Positions 1 through 8,868 are shown, counted from the stretch's first letter. The stretch: DNA of 34,825 bases from Streptomyces sp. OR43 (GCF_008042275.1 NZ_RDBK01000022.1:108888-143712); one strand, 5' to 3'. Notes: generated by a model from the letters alone, not told the origin. A program made the numbers and translations.

Positions 1-100
1 TCCGGTGGGCGCCCCGCACGCGTTGTTACAGGGTTACGGGCAGGATCACTCTGTATCGACTCCTATGGTGGGGTGGAAGCCGCGGAACGGGGGAGGGCCC

Positions 101-733
101 ATGACGGCACGGAGCACCGACGGGACACGGCTGGCCGTGGCGCTCAGCGCGCCGCCGCCTTCCGACGCGCTGAGCGAGCAGATCCTGGACGCCGCACGCG
201 AGCAGTTCATGACCTTCGGGCTGCGCCGCTCCACCGTCGACGACGTCGCCAAGCGCGCCAAGGTCTCACGGGTGACCGTGTACCGGCGGATCGGCAACAA
301 GGACAGCCTCGTCTCCGCCTGCCTGCTGCGCGAGTACCGCCGCTTCCTGGTGGAGGTGGATGACGCGGTGGCCGCGCTGCCGACGACGGAGGACCGGCTC
401 GTCGAGGGCTTCACCGCGGTTCTGCGCCACATCCGCGAGCATCCGCTCATCGGTGGTCTGCTGCGGCTGGAACCCGAGACCATGCTGCCCTTCCTGACCC
501 TGGAGAGCGGCCCGGCCTTCCTCGCCATCCGCGCGTACCTGGCCGACCGGCTGCGTGAGGCCCGGCGGGCGGAGGGCCGGCCGGCGACCGATCCGACCCC
601 GGTGGCCGAACTGATGGTGCGGATCACTGTCTCCTTCCTCCTCAGCCCCGTCAGCTGTTTCCAGCTCGACGACGACACTCAGGTGCGGGAGTTCGCCCGC
701 CGTTATCTGGTGCCGCTGCTCGCTGCCGGCTAG
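101..733 (+). CDS. TetR/AcrR family transcriptional regulator
   Basis: A 210-residue protein with an N-terminal TetR helix-turn-helix at about residues 28-70 (the STVDDVAKRAKVS and TVYRRIGNKDSL segments are typical) and a helical ligand-binding C-terminus. I chose the ATG at 101 because a purine-rich ribosome binding site (GGGGGAGGG) lies just upstream and the helix-turn-helix follows at the usual distance. The same frame is open back to position 5, so a longer form cannot be excluded. The gene converges on the DUF2236 gene and their 3' ends overlap by 83 bp. The ligand is unknown. A plausible target is the AT-rich inverted repeat at 1744-1769 between the two DUF2236 genes, by proximity only. 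Confidence 0.88.
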   Translation: MTARSTDGTRLAVALSAPPPSDALSEQILDAAREQFMTFGLRRSTVDDVAKRAKVSRVTVYRRIGNKDSLVSACLLREYRRFLVEVDDAVAALPTTEDRLVEGFTAVLRHIREHPLIGGLLRLEPETMLPFLTLESGPAFLAIRAYLADRLREARRAEGRPATDPTPVAELMVRITVSFLLSPVSCFQLDDDTQVREFARRYLVPLLAAG

Positions 734-1625
734 AGCCGTCGGGGGTCCCGCCGGTCTCGTCGGGCAGCGGCTCCAGGGGGCGGTTGCGCGCCCAGTGCGG
801 CCCGAGGTCGTCGAGCCGCCAGCCGAAGGGGTACGAACGGGGCTGCGGGCGCGAGGGCAGGCGGCGTGGCCGGGCCGGCAGCCGGCGTACGCACCGGGCG
901 CGCAGGCGCAGGGCCGCCGAGGCCGAGGTCCGTGCCCACCTCGGCTGCGGCCGGAAGCCCAGAGCCTTCAGCAGCGGCTCGTCGAGCAACGCCAGCGAGA
1001 ATCTCGCCACCAGGGGCCGTAACGGTCGCGGATACCAGCTCGCCATGACGCGGAACGTGGCGTTGGCGACCCGCCGGTTCGCCGGGTCGTACGCGAACAT
1101 CCGCTCCTCGTACGAGTCGAGGAGCGCCTCGAACCCCTCGTACGTGTCGGGCGCTCCCTCGATCCCCATGACCGCCGCCATCTTGCGGCCGGTCTCCACC
1201 AGTGCCTGGATCTCCTGCGGGCACAGGGGGCGCCAGCCGAACCGGTCGATCCAGCGCTTCGGCCCCACGACGGTGGTCGCGAGGACATAGCGGAAGTCCT
1301 CGTTCGGGATGCTGTACTTCCCGTGGATCCGGTTCAGATGCCGCGCGGCCGCGCGCCCGCGCTCCGAGTCGAAGCCGTCGGCCGCCATCTCGTACCCGAT
1401 CAGCACCGTGTCGTCGTACCGCTTCTGGCCGGCCCGTTCGAACTCCTGGGTCCGGTCGAGGAGCACGGAGATCCGGGGGACGCCGTAGTCCCGGAGGAAG
1501 GCGACGCTCACGCCCTGCCGGTAGTCCCAGGGGAACTCGTACTGGGAGATCAGCCGAAGGATCTCGGCGTAGTCGCGTGCCGGATCCATCCGGCGTATCT
1601 CGTGCAGGCGGCTGTATCGGCCCAT
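651..1625 (-). CDS. DUF2236 / MpaB-type oxygenase family protein
   Basis: A 324-residue protein of the DUF2236 family, which includes MpaB-type oxygenases and the haem enzyme latex-clearing protein Lcp. The family-like core includes RHLNRIHGKY at about 95-104, whose second histidine is a candidate haem ligand, followed by a conserved W-D-R-F-G-W segment. The start at 1625 follows an AGGAGAG ribosome binding site; an upstream in-frame ATG at 1715 has none. The last 60 or so residues are Pro/Arg-rich, look poorly conserved, and run antisense into the TetR gene. No signal peptide is seen, so a cytosolic or membrane-associated role is likelier than a secreted Lcp-like one. The substrate is unknown. 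Confidence 0.8.
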   Translation of the reverse strand: MGRYSRLHEIRRMDPARDYAEILRLISQYEFPWDYRQGVSVAFLRDYGVPRISVLLDRTQEFERAGQKRYDDTVLIGYEMAADGFDSERGRAAARHLNRIHGKYSIPNEDFRYVLATTVVGPKRWIDRFGWRPLCPQEIQALVETGRKMAAVMGIEGAPDTYEGFEALLDSYEERMFAYDPANRRVANATFRVMASWYPRPLRPLVARFSLALLDEPLLKALGFRPQPRWARTSASAALRLRARCVRRLPARPRRLPSRPQPRSYPFGWRLDDLGPHWARNRPLEPLPDETGGTPDGSSRQRAAAPDNGGRTPAPECRRRAGNS

Positions 1626-1743
1626 GGTGTGCTCTCCTCTCCTTCTGCCGACTCCCTGCGGGGACCGCTGCCTTGTGGTGTCGCTGTCGCACGGACCAAC
1701 TCCCTTGATGTCCAAGGAATGTGATGGCCCGTTCGGTCGAGGG

Positions 1744-1769
1744 AGTCAAAGTTACAAATACTATTGACT
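1744..1769. promoter_or_regulatory. AT-rich inverted repeat between divergent DUF2236 genes
   Basis: AGTCAA at 1744-1749 and TTGACT at 1764-1769 form an inverted repeat around a 14-bp AT-rich centre, in the 283-bp gap between the divergent DUF2236 genes. Low GC is conspicuous in this chromosome and fits a promoter or operator. Each arm resembles a -35 hexamer for its own direction, but I cannot find a convincing -10 partner. Function is inferred. Confidence 0.4.
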
Positions 1770-1908
1770 TGTTTCAGCGGCCCCGTCAACACGGCCGACG
1801 GCGGGCGTTCCACGGGGCCGGTGCGCAGGGACCCGGACGGGCTCGCATACTGGATCACGCAGGGGCCGGGCGCCGGACCGCGCGCCCGCCGACCGTCGGG
1901 AGCACCAC

Positions 1909-2799
1909 ATGAGCAGCGAGAGCGCCCAGGGCGCGGATCCGGTACCGCCCCCGCCCGGAGGTGTGCTGTGGAGCCTGTCCGGTGACATCCGGGCCCTGCT
2001 GATGCTGCCGGCCGCCCTCACCCTCCAGGTCGCCCACCCCGCGGTCGGCGCGGGCGTCGACGAGCACTCCGTGTTCCGTACGGACCCGTGGGGCCGCGGG
2101 GAACGTTCGCTGAGCTCGCTCCAGCTCTGGGTGTACGGGGGAGAGGAGGCCGCGGAGGAAGGACGCAGGCTCCGCCGGCTGCACCGCACGATCCAGGGCG
2201 CCGACACCCGCGGCCGCCCCTACCACGCCCTGTCACCGGCGAACTACGCATGGGTCCACGCGACCGGGTTCCCCGTGTACCGGCACGGGGCGCGGTACCT
2301 GCTGCGGCCGCTCGGCCGTGACCAGGAACGGGCCCTGTACCGGGAGTGGCTCCAGGTGGGCCGCGTGCTCGGGATCCACGACCGGGACATGCCGCAGACG
2401 ATCGAGGAGTTCTGGCCCTACTACCGCGGCATGCTCGCCGACGAGATCGAGCGGACCGCCGTCGTCGGGGAACTCGTCGACCCCGGCGCCCCGGTGCCGC
2501 CCCCGGACCGGGGCCCGTTGGCTCTCCGGCTGCTACTGCGGGCCCTGTGGCCGGTGCTGCTTCCGCCACTGGCCCGGTTCCGCGGCTTCCTCACCGTCGG
2601 GCTGATGCCGCCGGACGCGCGCGAGGCGATCGGCCTGGAGTGGACGGACGCCCAGGAGCGCAGGCTGCGGAGGTTCTGCGCGGTGGTGCGGGCGGTCGTG
2701 CCGGTGCTCCCGGAGAGGCTGCGGTATCTGCCGCGGGCGCGGCGGGCGCGGGCGGCCCACCGGGAAGCGGTGCGACGCGGCGGCCGCCGGTCAGGCTGA
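1909..2799 (+). CDS. DUF2236 / MpaB-type oxygenase family protein (second copy)
   Basis: A 296-residue DUF2236 protein, clearly diverged from the family member at 651-1625. Family hallmarks are LQVAHPAVGAGV (39-50), DEHSVFRTDP (51-60), the RLRRLHRTIQG segment with H92, and YAWVHATG (113-120, H117). The conserved histidines are candidate haem ligands by comparison with Lcp and MpaB; that is family knowledge, not shown here. The ATG at 1909 follows a GGGAG-like ribosome binding site. No signal peptide or membrane helix is obvious. It is divergent from the other DUF2236 gene and could share a regulated promoter region with it. The C-terminus is very Arg/Ala-rich. Confidence 0.82.
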   Translation: MSSESAQGADPVPPPPGGVLWSLSGDIRALLMLPAALTLQVAHPAVGAGVDEHSVFRTDPWGRGERSLSSLQLWVYGGEEAAEEGRRLRRLHRTIQGADTRGRPYHALSPANYAWVHATGFPVYRHGARYLLRPLGRDQERALYREWLQVGRVLGIHDRDMPQTIEEFWPYYRGMLADEIERTAVVGELVDPGAPVPPPDRGPLALRLLLRALWPVLLPPLARFRGFLTVGLMPPDAREAIGLEWTDAQERRLRRFCAVVRAVVPVLPERLRYLPRARRARAAHREAVRRGGRRSG

Positions 2800-2831
2800 G
2801 CCGGCCGGTCCCGCTCATCGGGCGCAGGGAT

Positions 2832-2858
2832 CCTCGGGCACAGGGCGCCTCGGGCACA
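2832..2858. repeat. short direct repeat between convergent genes
   Basis: CCTCGGGCACA occurs at 2832-2842 and again at 2848-2858 with a 16-bp period. It lies in the 71-bp gap between the second DUF2236 gene and the LacI gene. No function is apparent. Confidence 0.4.
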
Positions 2859-2870
2859 CGGCAGCGCGCG

Positions 2871-3914
2871 TCACGCGGAGGCGCGGCGGATCAGTTCGGT
2901 CGGGATGATGACCGAATCGGCGTCGCTGTGCCCGTCGTTGAGCCGCTCCATGAGAAGCCGGACCATCAACCGCCCCATGCCTTCCACATCCTGACGGACC
3001 GTCGTCAGCGGGGGATCGGTGGCCTCGGCGACCGACTCCAGATCGTCGAACCCCACCAGGGCCACATCCCGCGGCACCCGGCGGCCGTGCTCGCGCAGCA
3101 CCCTCAGCGCGCCGGAGGCCATGAGGTCGTTGGCGGCGAAGACGGCGTCCAGTCCGGGCCGCCGATCCAGCAGTTGGGCCATCGCCCGCGCGCCGCCCTC
3201 GGTGGTGAAGTCGCCGTCCGCGACGAGGGCGGGGTCGGCGTCGGGCAGCACGTCGGTGTAGCCGTCGATCCGGTCGAGCGCCGACGTCTGGTCGCGCGGG
3301 CCCGCGATGTGCGCGATGGTCCGGCGGCCGAGCGAGACCAGATGGCGCACGGCCTCACGGGCACCGCCGCGGTTGTCGCAGTCCACGTAGGGGACCGCGA
3401 GCTCGGATGCCGCGCCCGGCCGTCCCGGGCGGCCGCCGTAGACGGTGGGTACCCGGAACCGGCGGATGACCGAGGGCAGTTCGTCGTCGGTGTGCAGCGA
3501 GAAGGCGAGTACTCCATCGACATGGCCGCCGGCCAGGTAGCGGGTGACCCGCTCGAAGTCCCCGCTGCCCTCCACCAGTAGCAGCACCAACTGGGCATCG
3601 TGCAGACCCAGTTCGCGGCTGATGCCGCGGATGTGCTGGGAGAAGAAGGGGTCGGAGAAGATCCGGGCCTCGGGTTCGTCGATGATGACGGCGACCGCAC
3701 CGTTGCGCCGCGTCACCAGGGTCCGGGCCGCGTGGTTCGGAATGTAGCCGAGCTCCTCGACCGCCTTGCGGACCCGGTCCGCAAGCGGCTGCCGCACCCC
3801 GGCACCGCCGTTCACCACCCGTGAGGCGGTGGCCCGGGAGACTCCGGCACGGGCCGCCACCCCCTCCAGCGTGGGGCGCGTGTCATGAGGGGGGCCGGGG
3901 TTCGGACCGGGCAA
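2871..3914 (-). CDS. LacI family transcriptional regulator
   Basis: A 347-residue LacI/GalR repressor. The N-terminal helix-turn-helix spans about residues 14-38 (TLEGVAARAGVSRATASRVVNG) and leads into the hinge helix NHAARTL at 60-66. A full periplasmic-binding-protein-like effector domain follows, with typical segments such as VFAANDLMASGALR and DVALVGFDDL. The start is a TTG at 3914 with GGAG eight bases upstream; no in-frame ATG gives an intact helix-turn-helix. It lies 62 bp downstream of the GNAT gene on the same strand. No sugar-utilisation genes are adjacent, so its regulon is probably elsewhere and the effector is unknown. Confidence 0.92.
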   Translation of the reverse strand: MPGPNPGPPHDTRPTLEGVAARAGVSRATASRVVNGGAGVRQPLADRVRKAVEELGYIPNHAARTLVTRRNGAVAVIIDEPEARIFSDPFFSQHIRGISRELGLHDAQLVLLLVEGSGDFERVTRYLAGGHVDGVLAFSLHTDDELPSVIRRFRVPTVYGGRPGRPGAASELAVPYVDCDNRGGAREAVRHLVSLGRRTIAHIAGPRDQTSALDRIDGYTDVLPDADPALVADGDFTTEGGARAMAQLLDRRPGLDAVFAANDLMASGALRVLREHGRRVPRDVALVGFDDLESVAEATDPPLTTVRQDVEGMGRLMVRLLMERLNDGHSDADSVIIPTELIRRASA

Positions 3915-3976
3915 GGGACGCTCCTGGGAGGCGCGGGAAGAGGCGGGGAACGGCGGTGAGCGCGAACCTCGTCACC

Positions 3977-4501
3977 TTAGACCGGCCGGGGCGTGGCCAC
4001 CGGGCCGGCGGAGAGGTCGATGGTGAACGCCACCCGGTCGAGCCCGGGGCCGTCGTAGTCCGGTTTCACGGCGGAGGCCGTGAAGCCGAGCCGGGTGTGG
4101 AACGCCTGTGACGCGGTGTTCTCCGGGCTGGTGACGCAGTGCACGTAACGGCGCCCGTGGGACCGGGCGAGCGCGAAGAAGGCTCCGTAGAGGGCCCGGC
4201 CCACACCTTGTCCGTGCAGGGCCGGGTCGATGCCGGCGAAGTGCACATACGCCGACTCGGGTTCGCTCTGGGACAGGAAGCCGACCAGGAAGGCGGCCAC
4301 CTCGCCACCGTCACGTTCGACCAGGAAACCGGTGCTCGTGAAGTGCTGGAAGTACAGCCGGGGCAGCAGCAACGCGCGTTCCGTCGCGCCCGCTTCCCCC
4401 TTCAGCCCGCCCCACCACGAGTCCAGTACGGCGAGTACGCGGAGATGGTCGTCCTCGGCAAGGTGCCGGGCCACCAGGCCTGCGGGAAGGTCCTCGATCA
4501 T
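3977..4501 (-). CDS. GNAT family N-acetyltransferase
   Basis: A 174-residue single-domain GNAT acetyltransferase. The acetyl-CoA pyrophosphate-binding motif A is seen as GIDPALHGQGVGRALYG at about 90-106, with the Q-G-V-G-R-A core. Motif B follows with VHCVTSPENTASQAFHTRLGF, a conserved arrangement in which Asn and the F-x-x-x-G-F end contact CoA. The acceptor substrate cannot be told from sequence. It is divergent from the M14 peptidase gene and 62 bp upstream of the LacI gene on the same strand. Confidence 0.88.
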   Translation of the reverse strand: MIEDLPAGLVARHLAEDDHLRVLAVLDSWWGGLKGEAGATERALLLPRLYFQHFTSTGFLVERDGGEVAAFLVGFLSQSEPESAYVHFAGIDPALHGQGVGRALYGAFFALARSHGRRYVHCVTSPENTASQAFHTRLGFTASAVKPDYDGPGLDRVAFTIDLSAGPVATPRPV

Positions 4502-4671
4502 CCGGGCAGTCTGTCATCCCGCGAGAGAAACGTCGTGGACACGGTCGCGGACGCCCTCCCGTGAACCGGCCGCCGACCGGACCCCGCGCGGGTCTGTCGC
4601 GCGAGGCACCCTACGGGGTACGTTCCGCGCATGCCGATACGCGTACGGCGCGCGGCCCGGCGAACGGACCG

Positions 4672-5988
4672 ATGACCCGGCCGGGGCCGAACCGCCCCCG
4701 CAGGCGTTCCGGTCGCGTCCGTGGCCTCACTTCGACGGCCGTCGTCGCCGCGCTCGCCGTCGCCCTGGTCACCGCGCCCTCCGAGGCGGCGCACACCCCG
4801 CCCCGTACCGGTTTCGAGTCGGCCGCCGGTGCCCGGTGGACCAGCTCCGACGAGGAACGTTCGCTGCTCGCCGCCGCCGACCGCCACAGCGACCGGGTCG
4901 CCGTGGACCGGATCGGCACGACCGGGCAGGGGCGGCCCCTGCGCCTCGTCCGGATCGGCGGCGGCCGCGGGGCCACCCTCACCGTGCTGCTGGTCTGCAG
5001 CCAGCACGGCGACGAACCCGCCGGCCGCGAGGCGTGCCTGACGACGATCCGCGACCTCGCCTACGCCACGGACCCGGCGACCCGCGCCTTCCTCTCCCGT
5101 ACCGAGATCCTCGTCCTGCCCACCGCCAACCCGGACGGCCTGGCCGCCGGAACGCGTGGCAACGCCGACGGACTGGACATCAACCGCGACCACATCGCCC
5201 TGCGGACCGCCGAGGCCCGCGCCATCGCCGCCGTCATCAGGGACCGCACCCCCGAAGTCGTCGAGGACCTCCACGAGTACAGCGCCACCCCGCCGTACTA
5301 CGACAAGGACCTCTACGTCCTCTGGCCCCGCAACCTCAACGCAGACGAACGGGTGCACGACGCGTCCGAGCGTCTGGTCGAACGCTATGTGCGTCCGGCC
5401 CTCCTGGACGCGCGATTCAGCAGCGGCCGGTACGGAGTACGGACCGACCCACTGACCGGCGGCCCGCTCGAACAGACCGCAGGCGACGGGCAGGAACGCA
5501 TTCTGCGCAACACGACGGCCCTCAAGCACGCGCTCGGCCTGCTGGTCGAATCCCGCGCGGACGCGCTCTCCGGCGCCGAACGCGCCGATCCCGCCGTCGG
5601 GCAGCGCCGTCGCGTCCGGTCCCAACGCGTCGCGCTCGGCGCGCTCTTCGCCTACGCCGACGCCGAGCACGACCGCATCCGCGCCGCCACCGCACGGTCG
5701 CGCGCGGCAGGGTTCGCCGACCGGGGACCGGTGTTCCTCGGGGGAGCGGACAACGAGGCGGCGGGGCCCGACGAGATCCTCGCCGACCCGCCCTGCGGTT
5801 ACCGGCTCACGGCTGACCGCTACGCCGACGTGATGGACGAACTGGCCCTGCACGGCGTCACGTCCCGGCCCGACGGTGACGGTGTGTATGTGACCCTGCG
5901 GCAGCCCGCCCGGAGGCTGATTCCACTCCTCCTGGACCGGAGGGCGACATATCACCTCACAAACGGTCAAGCCGATACCGCTTGTTGA
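4672..5988 (+). CDS. secreted M14 family zinc carboxypeptidase
   Basis: A 438-residue metallopeptidase. An Arg-rich n-region (residues 8-17) followed by a hydrophobic stretch at about 20-39 ending near S-E-A-A-H indicates a signal peptide, so the enzyme is probably exported. The M14 zinc site is intact: H112-x-x-E115 (QHGDE) and H201 (DLHEYS). The substrate-binding N-R is at 171-172 and the general-base Glu is E293 in LLVESRAD. I preferred the ATG at 4672 because it places the signal peptide at the N-terminus; an upstream GTG at 4561 is in frame and possible. Specificity (peptides, or peptidoglycan stem peptides) is not deducible. It is divergent from the GNAT gene. Confidence 0.88.
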   Translation: MTRPGPNRPRRRSGRVRGLTSTAVVAALAVALVTAPSEAAHTPPRTGFESAAGARWTSSDEERSLLAAADRHSDRVAVDRIGTTGQGRPLRLVRIGGGRGATLTVLLVCSQHGDEPAGREACLTTIRDLAYATDPATRAFLSRTEILVLPTANPDGLAAGTRGNADGLDINRDHIALRTAEARAIAAVIRDRTPEVVEDLHEYSATPPYYDKDLYVLWPRNLNADERVHDASERLVERYVRPALLDARFSSGRYGVRTDPLTGGPLEQTAGDGQERILRNTTALKHALGLLVESRADALSGAERADPAVGQRRRVRSQRVALGALFAYADAEHDRIRAATARSRAAGFADRGPVFLGGADNEAAGPDEILADPPCGYRLTADRYADVMDELALHGVTSRPDGDGVYVTLRQPARRLIPLLLDRRATYHLTNGQADTAC

Positions 5989-6062
5989 TCCCGGGAGATG
6001 CACACCGCGTGTGGTACTGCCTACGGAGAGCGAAATTTCAGCTTCCGTGAAAGGTGCCATTC

Positions 6063-7808
6063 GTGTCGCAGGACGATCAGAGAACGGGCGGCAGGGGGGA
6101 TCTGTCGGTGACGGCGGATCTGCCCGGCGATCCGGCCCAGGGCCGGCGCCCCACGACCGACCGGGTGGTGTTCGGAGTCACCGCGGCCCTCACCCTGGCC
6201 TTCGTGGTCTGGGGAGCCACCGCCACCGACTCCCTGGAGGACGTGTCCGATACCTTGCTCAACGGGCTCCTTCACAACGGTGGTTGGGCCTTCATGCTGG
6301 CCGCCAGCGGATTCGTGGTCTTCGCCCTCTGGCTCGCCATCAGCAGGTACGGAAACATCACCCTCGGCCAGGAGGGTGAGGGGCCGGAATTCAGGACCGT
6401 GTCCTGGGTCGCGATGATGTTCAGCGCCGGCATGGGCATCGGCCTGATGTTCTACGGGGTCAGCGAGCCGCTGGCGCACTTCACGGACCCGCCGCCCGGC
6501 ACCCACCCCGCCGACGCCGCCGAGGCGATGCAAACGGCGATGGCCACCACCCTCTTCCACTGGACACTCCATCCCTGGGCGATCTACGCGGTGGTCGGGC
6601 TGGCCATCGCGTACAGCACCTTCCGGCGTCGCAGGCGGCAGACGATCAGCGCGGTCTTCGAACCGCTCATCGGTCCCCGCCACGCCCACGGCGGTTTCGG
6701 CCGCCTGATCGACATCCTCGCCATCTTCGCGACCCTCTTCGGCTCGGCCGCCTCGCTGGGCCTGGGTGCTCTCCAGATCGGCAGCGGATTCCAGGAGCTG
6801 AACTGGCAGGAGAAGACGGGCACCGGGCTGCTGGTCCTGATCATCGCCGTGCTGACGGTCGCCTTCGTCGCCTCGGCCATCTCCGGCGTGGAGAAGGGCA
6901 TCCAATGGCTGTCCAACATCAACATGGTGCTCGCCCTGATCCTCGCCGTCTTCGTGTTCATCGCGGGTCCGACGATCATCGTGCTGGATCTGCTGCCCAC
7001 CTCGCTCGGCGCCTACCTCGGTGATCTGCCCCAGCTCATCGGACGCACCGAGGCGACCGGCGAGGGCAAGGTGGCCGAGTGGCTGGGCAGCTGGACGGTC
7101 TTCTACTGGGCCTGGTGGATCTCCTGGACGCCCTTCGTCGGCATGTTCATCGCCCGGATCAGCCGGGGCCGGACCATCCGCCAGTTCATCGGTGGCGTCA
7201 TCCTGGTGCCCAGCACCGTGAGCCTGGTCTGGTTCGCGGTCTTCGGCGGAACCGCGATCAAGCTTCAGGAGGCCGGCAGGCTGAGCGGGGCGGGCACCCC
7301 GGAGGCCCAGCTCTTCGGCGTACTGGACCAGTTCCCGATCGCCACGGTGATGAGCGTCCTGGTGATGGTGCTGGTCGGCATCTTCTTCGTCTCGGGCGCG
7401 GACGCCGCCTCCATCGTGATGGGCACCCTCTCCCAGAAGGGCATCCTCGAACCGGCCAAGTGGGTCGTGATCTTCTGGGGCGTCGTCACCGGCGCCGTGG
7501 CGGCGATCATGCTGCTCATCGGCAACGGCAAGGGCAACGCGCTGGAAGGCCTGCAGAACCTGACCATTCTGGTGGCGGCGCCCTTCACCCTCGTGATGAT
7601 CGGCATGTGCGTGGCGCTGATGCGGGACCTCCGCGAGGACCCGCTGATCGTGCGCCGCGAGTTCGGTGTGGAAGCCGTCGAGTCCGCGGTCATCGAGGGG
7701 CACGCCAAGTACGACGGTGACTTCGAGATCCGGATCGGCCCCGGCGGCAGCCAGATCACCACCGAGCACCATGACAAGCCCGGCGGCTCGACGGCCGCGG
7801 ACAGCTGA
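6063..7808 (+). CDS. BCCT family osmolyte (glycine betaine/choline/carnitine) transporter
   Basis: About 581 residues with roughly 12 transmembrane helices. BCCT signatures are clear: GMGIGLMFYGVSEPLAHF in the third helix region, HWTLHPWAIYAVVGLAIAY, and the tryptophan-rich FYWAWWISWTPFVGMFIARI, the segment that in BetP forms the aromatic trimethylammonium box. GMGIG-type glycine stretches are typical of Na+-coupled members. The charged C-terminal tail is moderately long (about 80 residues) and could be regulatory. I chose the GTG at 6063 because GAAAGG lies eight bases upstream; an in-frame GTG at 6054 overlaps that site. Likely role: import of compatible solute under osmotic stress. Confidence 0.93.
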   Translation: MSQDDQRTGGRGDLSVTADLPGDPAQGRRPTTDRVVFGVTAALTLAFVVWGATATDSLEDVSDTLLNGLLHNGGWAFMLAASGFVVFALWLAISRYGNITLGQEGEGPEFRTVSWVAMMFSAGMGIGLMFYGVSEPLAHFTDPPPGTHPADAAEAMQTAMATTLFHWTLHPWAIYAVVGLAIAYSTFRRRRRQTISAVFEPLIGPRHAHGGFGRLIDILAIFATLFGSAASLGLGALQIGSGFQELNWQEKTGTGLLVLIIAVLTVAFVASAISGVEKGIQWLSNINMVLALILAVFVFIAGPTIIVLDLLPTSLGAYLGDLPQLIGRTEATGEGKVAEWLGSWTVFYWAWWISWTPFVGMFIARISRGRTIRQFIGGVILVPSTVSLVWFAVFGGTAIKLQEAGRLSGAGTPEAQLFGVLDQFPIATVMSVLVMVLVGIFFVSGADAASIVMGTLSQKGILEPAKWVVIFWGVVTGAVAAIMLLIGNGKGNALEGLQNLTILVAAPFTLVMIGMCVALMRDLREDPLIVRREFGVEAVESAVIEGHAKYDGDFEIRIGPGGSQITTEHHDKPGGSTAADS

Positions 7809-7824
7809 CCGGGAGGCTCTGCCG

Positions 7825-7905
7825 GTACGCGGCGGCGCGACGTGTCCCCGGTCCACGCCGGGTACGCGGCGGCTCGTCCTCGGCCCATGATCCGTACGCG
7901 GCGGC
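7825..7905. repeat. three direct copies of a 12-bp GC-rich motif
   Basis: GTACGCGGCGGC occurs exactly at 7825-7836, 7862-7873 and 7894-7905, the last abutting the stop codon of the oxidase gene. They fill most of the 97-bp gap between the convergent BCCT and oxidase genes. The last two copies are also followed by TC. I see no strong hairpin with a T-tract here. Confidence 0.6.
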
Positions 7906-8868
7906 TCAGCCCACCAGTTGGGCCGCCGCCCGCGCGCACCCCAGGGCCACCGTCACACCCGCGCCCCCGTGCCCGTAGTTGTGCACCAGACGCCCGCCGC
8001 CGGGCAGCGGCTCCGCCTCGATCCGCACCCCCGCGTCCCGGGCCGGCCGCAGGCCCACCCGGTGCCCGAGGACCCGCGCCCGGGCGATCTCCGGGCGGAC
8101 CCGGGCGCACCGGGCCACGATCTCCCGCGCCGTACGGGGATCGGGCACCGTGCTCCAGTCATCGGTGCCCGCCGTGCCACCGAGCACCAGCCGGCCCGGC
8201 TGCGGGAAGAAGTACGTCGTCTCGCTCGACGCCGGATCAGCCTCGGTGAACCACTCCTCGATCCCCGGATTCTCCACCAGCACCAACTGACCGCGCACCG
8301 GCCGCATCCCGGCGTCCGGGACCAGCTCCCGGGCGCCGAGCCCCGTGCAGTTGACCACCGTCGCCGCCTCCGCCGCCGACTCGTCGAACGAGGTGACGGC
8401 GCGCCGCTCCACCGAGCCGCCGGCCGCCCCGACCCGCTCCTCCAGCCACGCCAGATGGACCGGCATGTCGATCAGCGGCAGCCGGCACCGCAGCCCCTCG
8501 GCGGTCTCCACCGCACCCTTCAGCTGTCCCGCCCACGGCCCGAGCCCGGCGAGCCGCTCGCCCCGGTGCAGGCCCTCGACGAGCCGCACACCGGTCTCCC
8601 GCGGACGGGCGGCCAGCTCCTGGTACCACCGGAGCGAGGCCAGCGACCAGTCGCCCACCCGGTCCCGCGGCTCGATCCGGTAGGGCCACCAGAGAGCGCC
8701 CGCGACCGCCGACGTGCTGTCCGCCGCCGGCGCCGCGGACCAGACCCGAACCCGGTCACCGCGTTCCGCGAGCACCATCGCCGTGGTGAGGCCACTGACC
8801 CCACCGCCCACCACGATCACATCCGACACTGCCGCCCCGCCGTTCCCGCCGGCTCGGTATCCGCTCAT
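7906..8868 (-). CDS. FAD-dependent D-amino-acid-oxidase-like oxidoreductase
   Basis: A 320-residue flavoprotein of the D-amino-acid oxidase family. The Rossmann motif VVGGGVSGLTTA lies at about 20-30. Family motifs follow: GALWWPYRIEP, the VNCTGLGARELVPD block, PVRGQLVLVENP, and near the C-terminus GHRVGLRPARDAGVRIE with the arginine expected to bind the substrate carboxylate, then HNYGHGGAGVTVALGCA. The likely reaction is oxidative deamination of a D-amino acid (or a related amine) with H2O2 release. Start could be ATG 8868 or GTG 8829; neither has a strong ribosome binding site, and the shorter form starts just before the Rossmann fold. Confidence 0.9.
   Translation of the reverse strand: MSGYRAGGNGGAAVSDVIVVGGGVSGLTTAMVLAERGDRVRVWSAAPAADSTSAVAGALWWPYRIEPRDRVGDWSLASLRWYQELAARPRETGVRLVEGLHRGERLAGLGPWAGQLKGAVETAEGLRCRLPLIDMPVHLAWLEERVGAAGGSVERRAVTSFDESAAEAATVVNCTGLGARELVPDAGMRPVRGQLVLVENPGIEEWFTEADPASSETTYFFPQPGRLVLGGTAGTDDWSTVPDPRTAREIVARCARVRPEIARARVLGHRVGLRPARDAGVRIEAEPLPGGGRLVHNYGHGGAGVTVALGCARAAAQLVG

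Noticed and set aside
4631..4675. A 14-codon frame ending in an ATGA overlap with the M14 peptidase start
   Set aside because: It is Arg-rich, has no ribosome binding site and is short enough to be chance; noted only because of the overlap.
6021..7856. A 611-residue reading frame on the minus strand opposite the BCCT transporter gene
   Set aside because: The plus strand shows unmistakable BCCT motifs; the opposite frame is His/Asp/Gly-rich low-complexity sequence, the usual antisense shadow in very GC-rich DNA.
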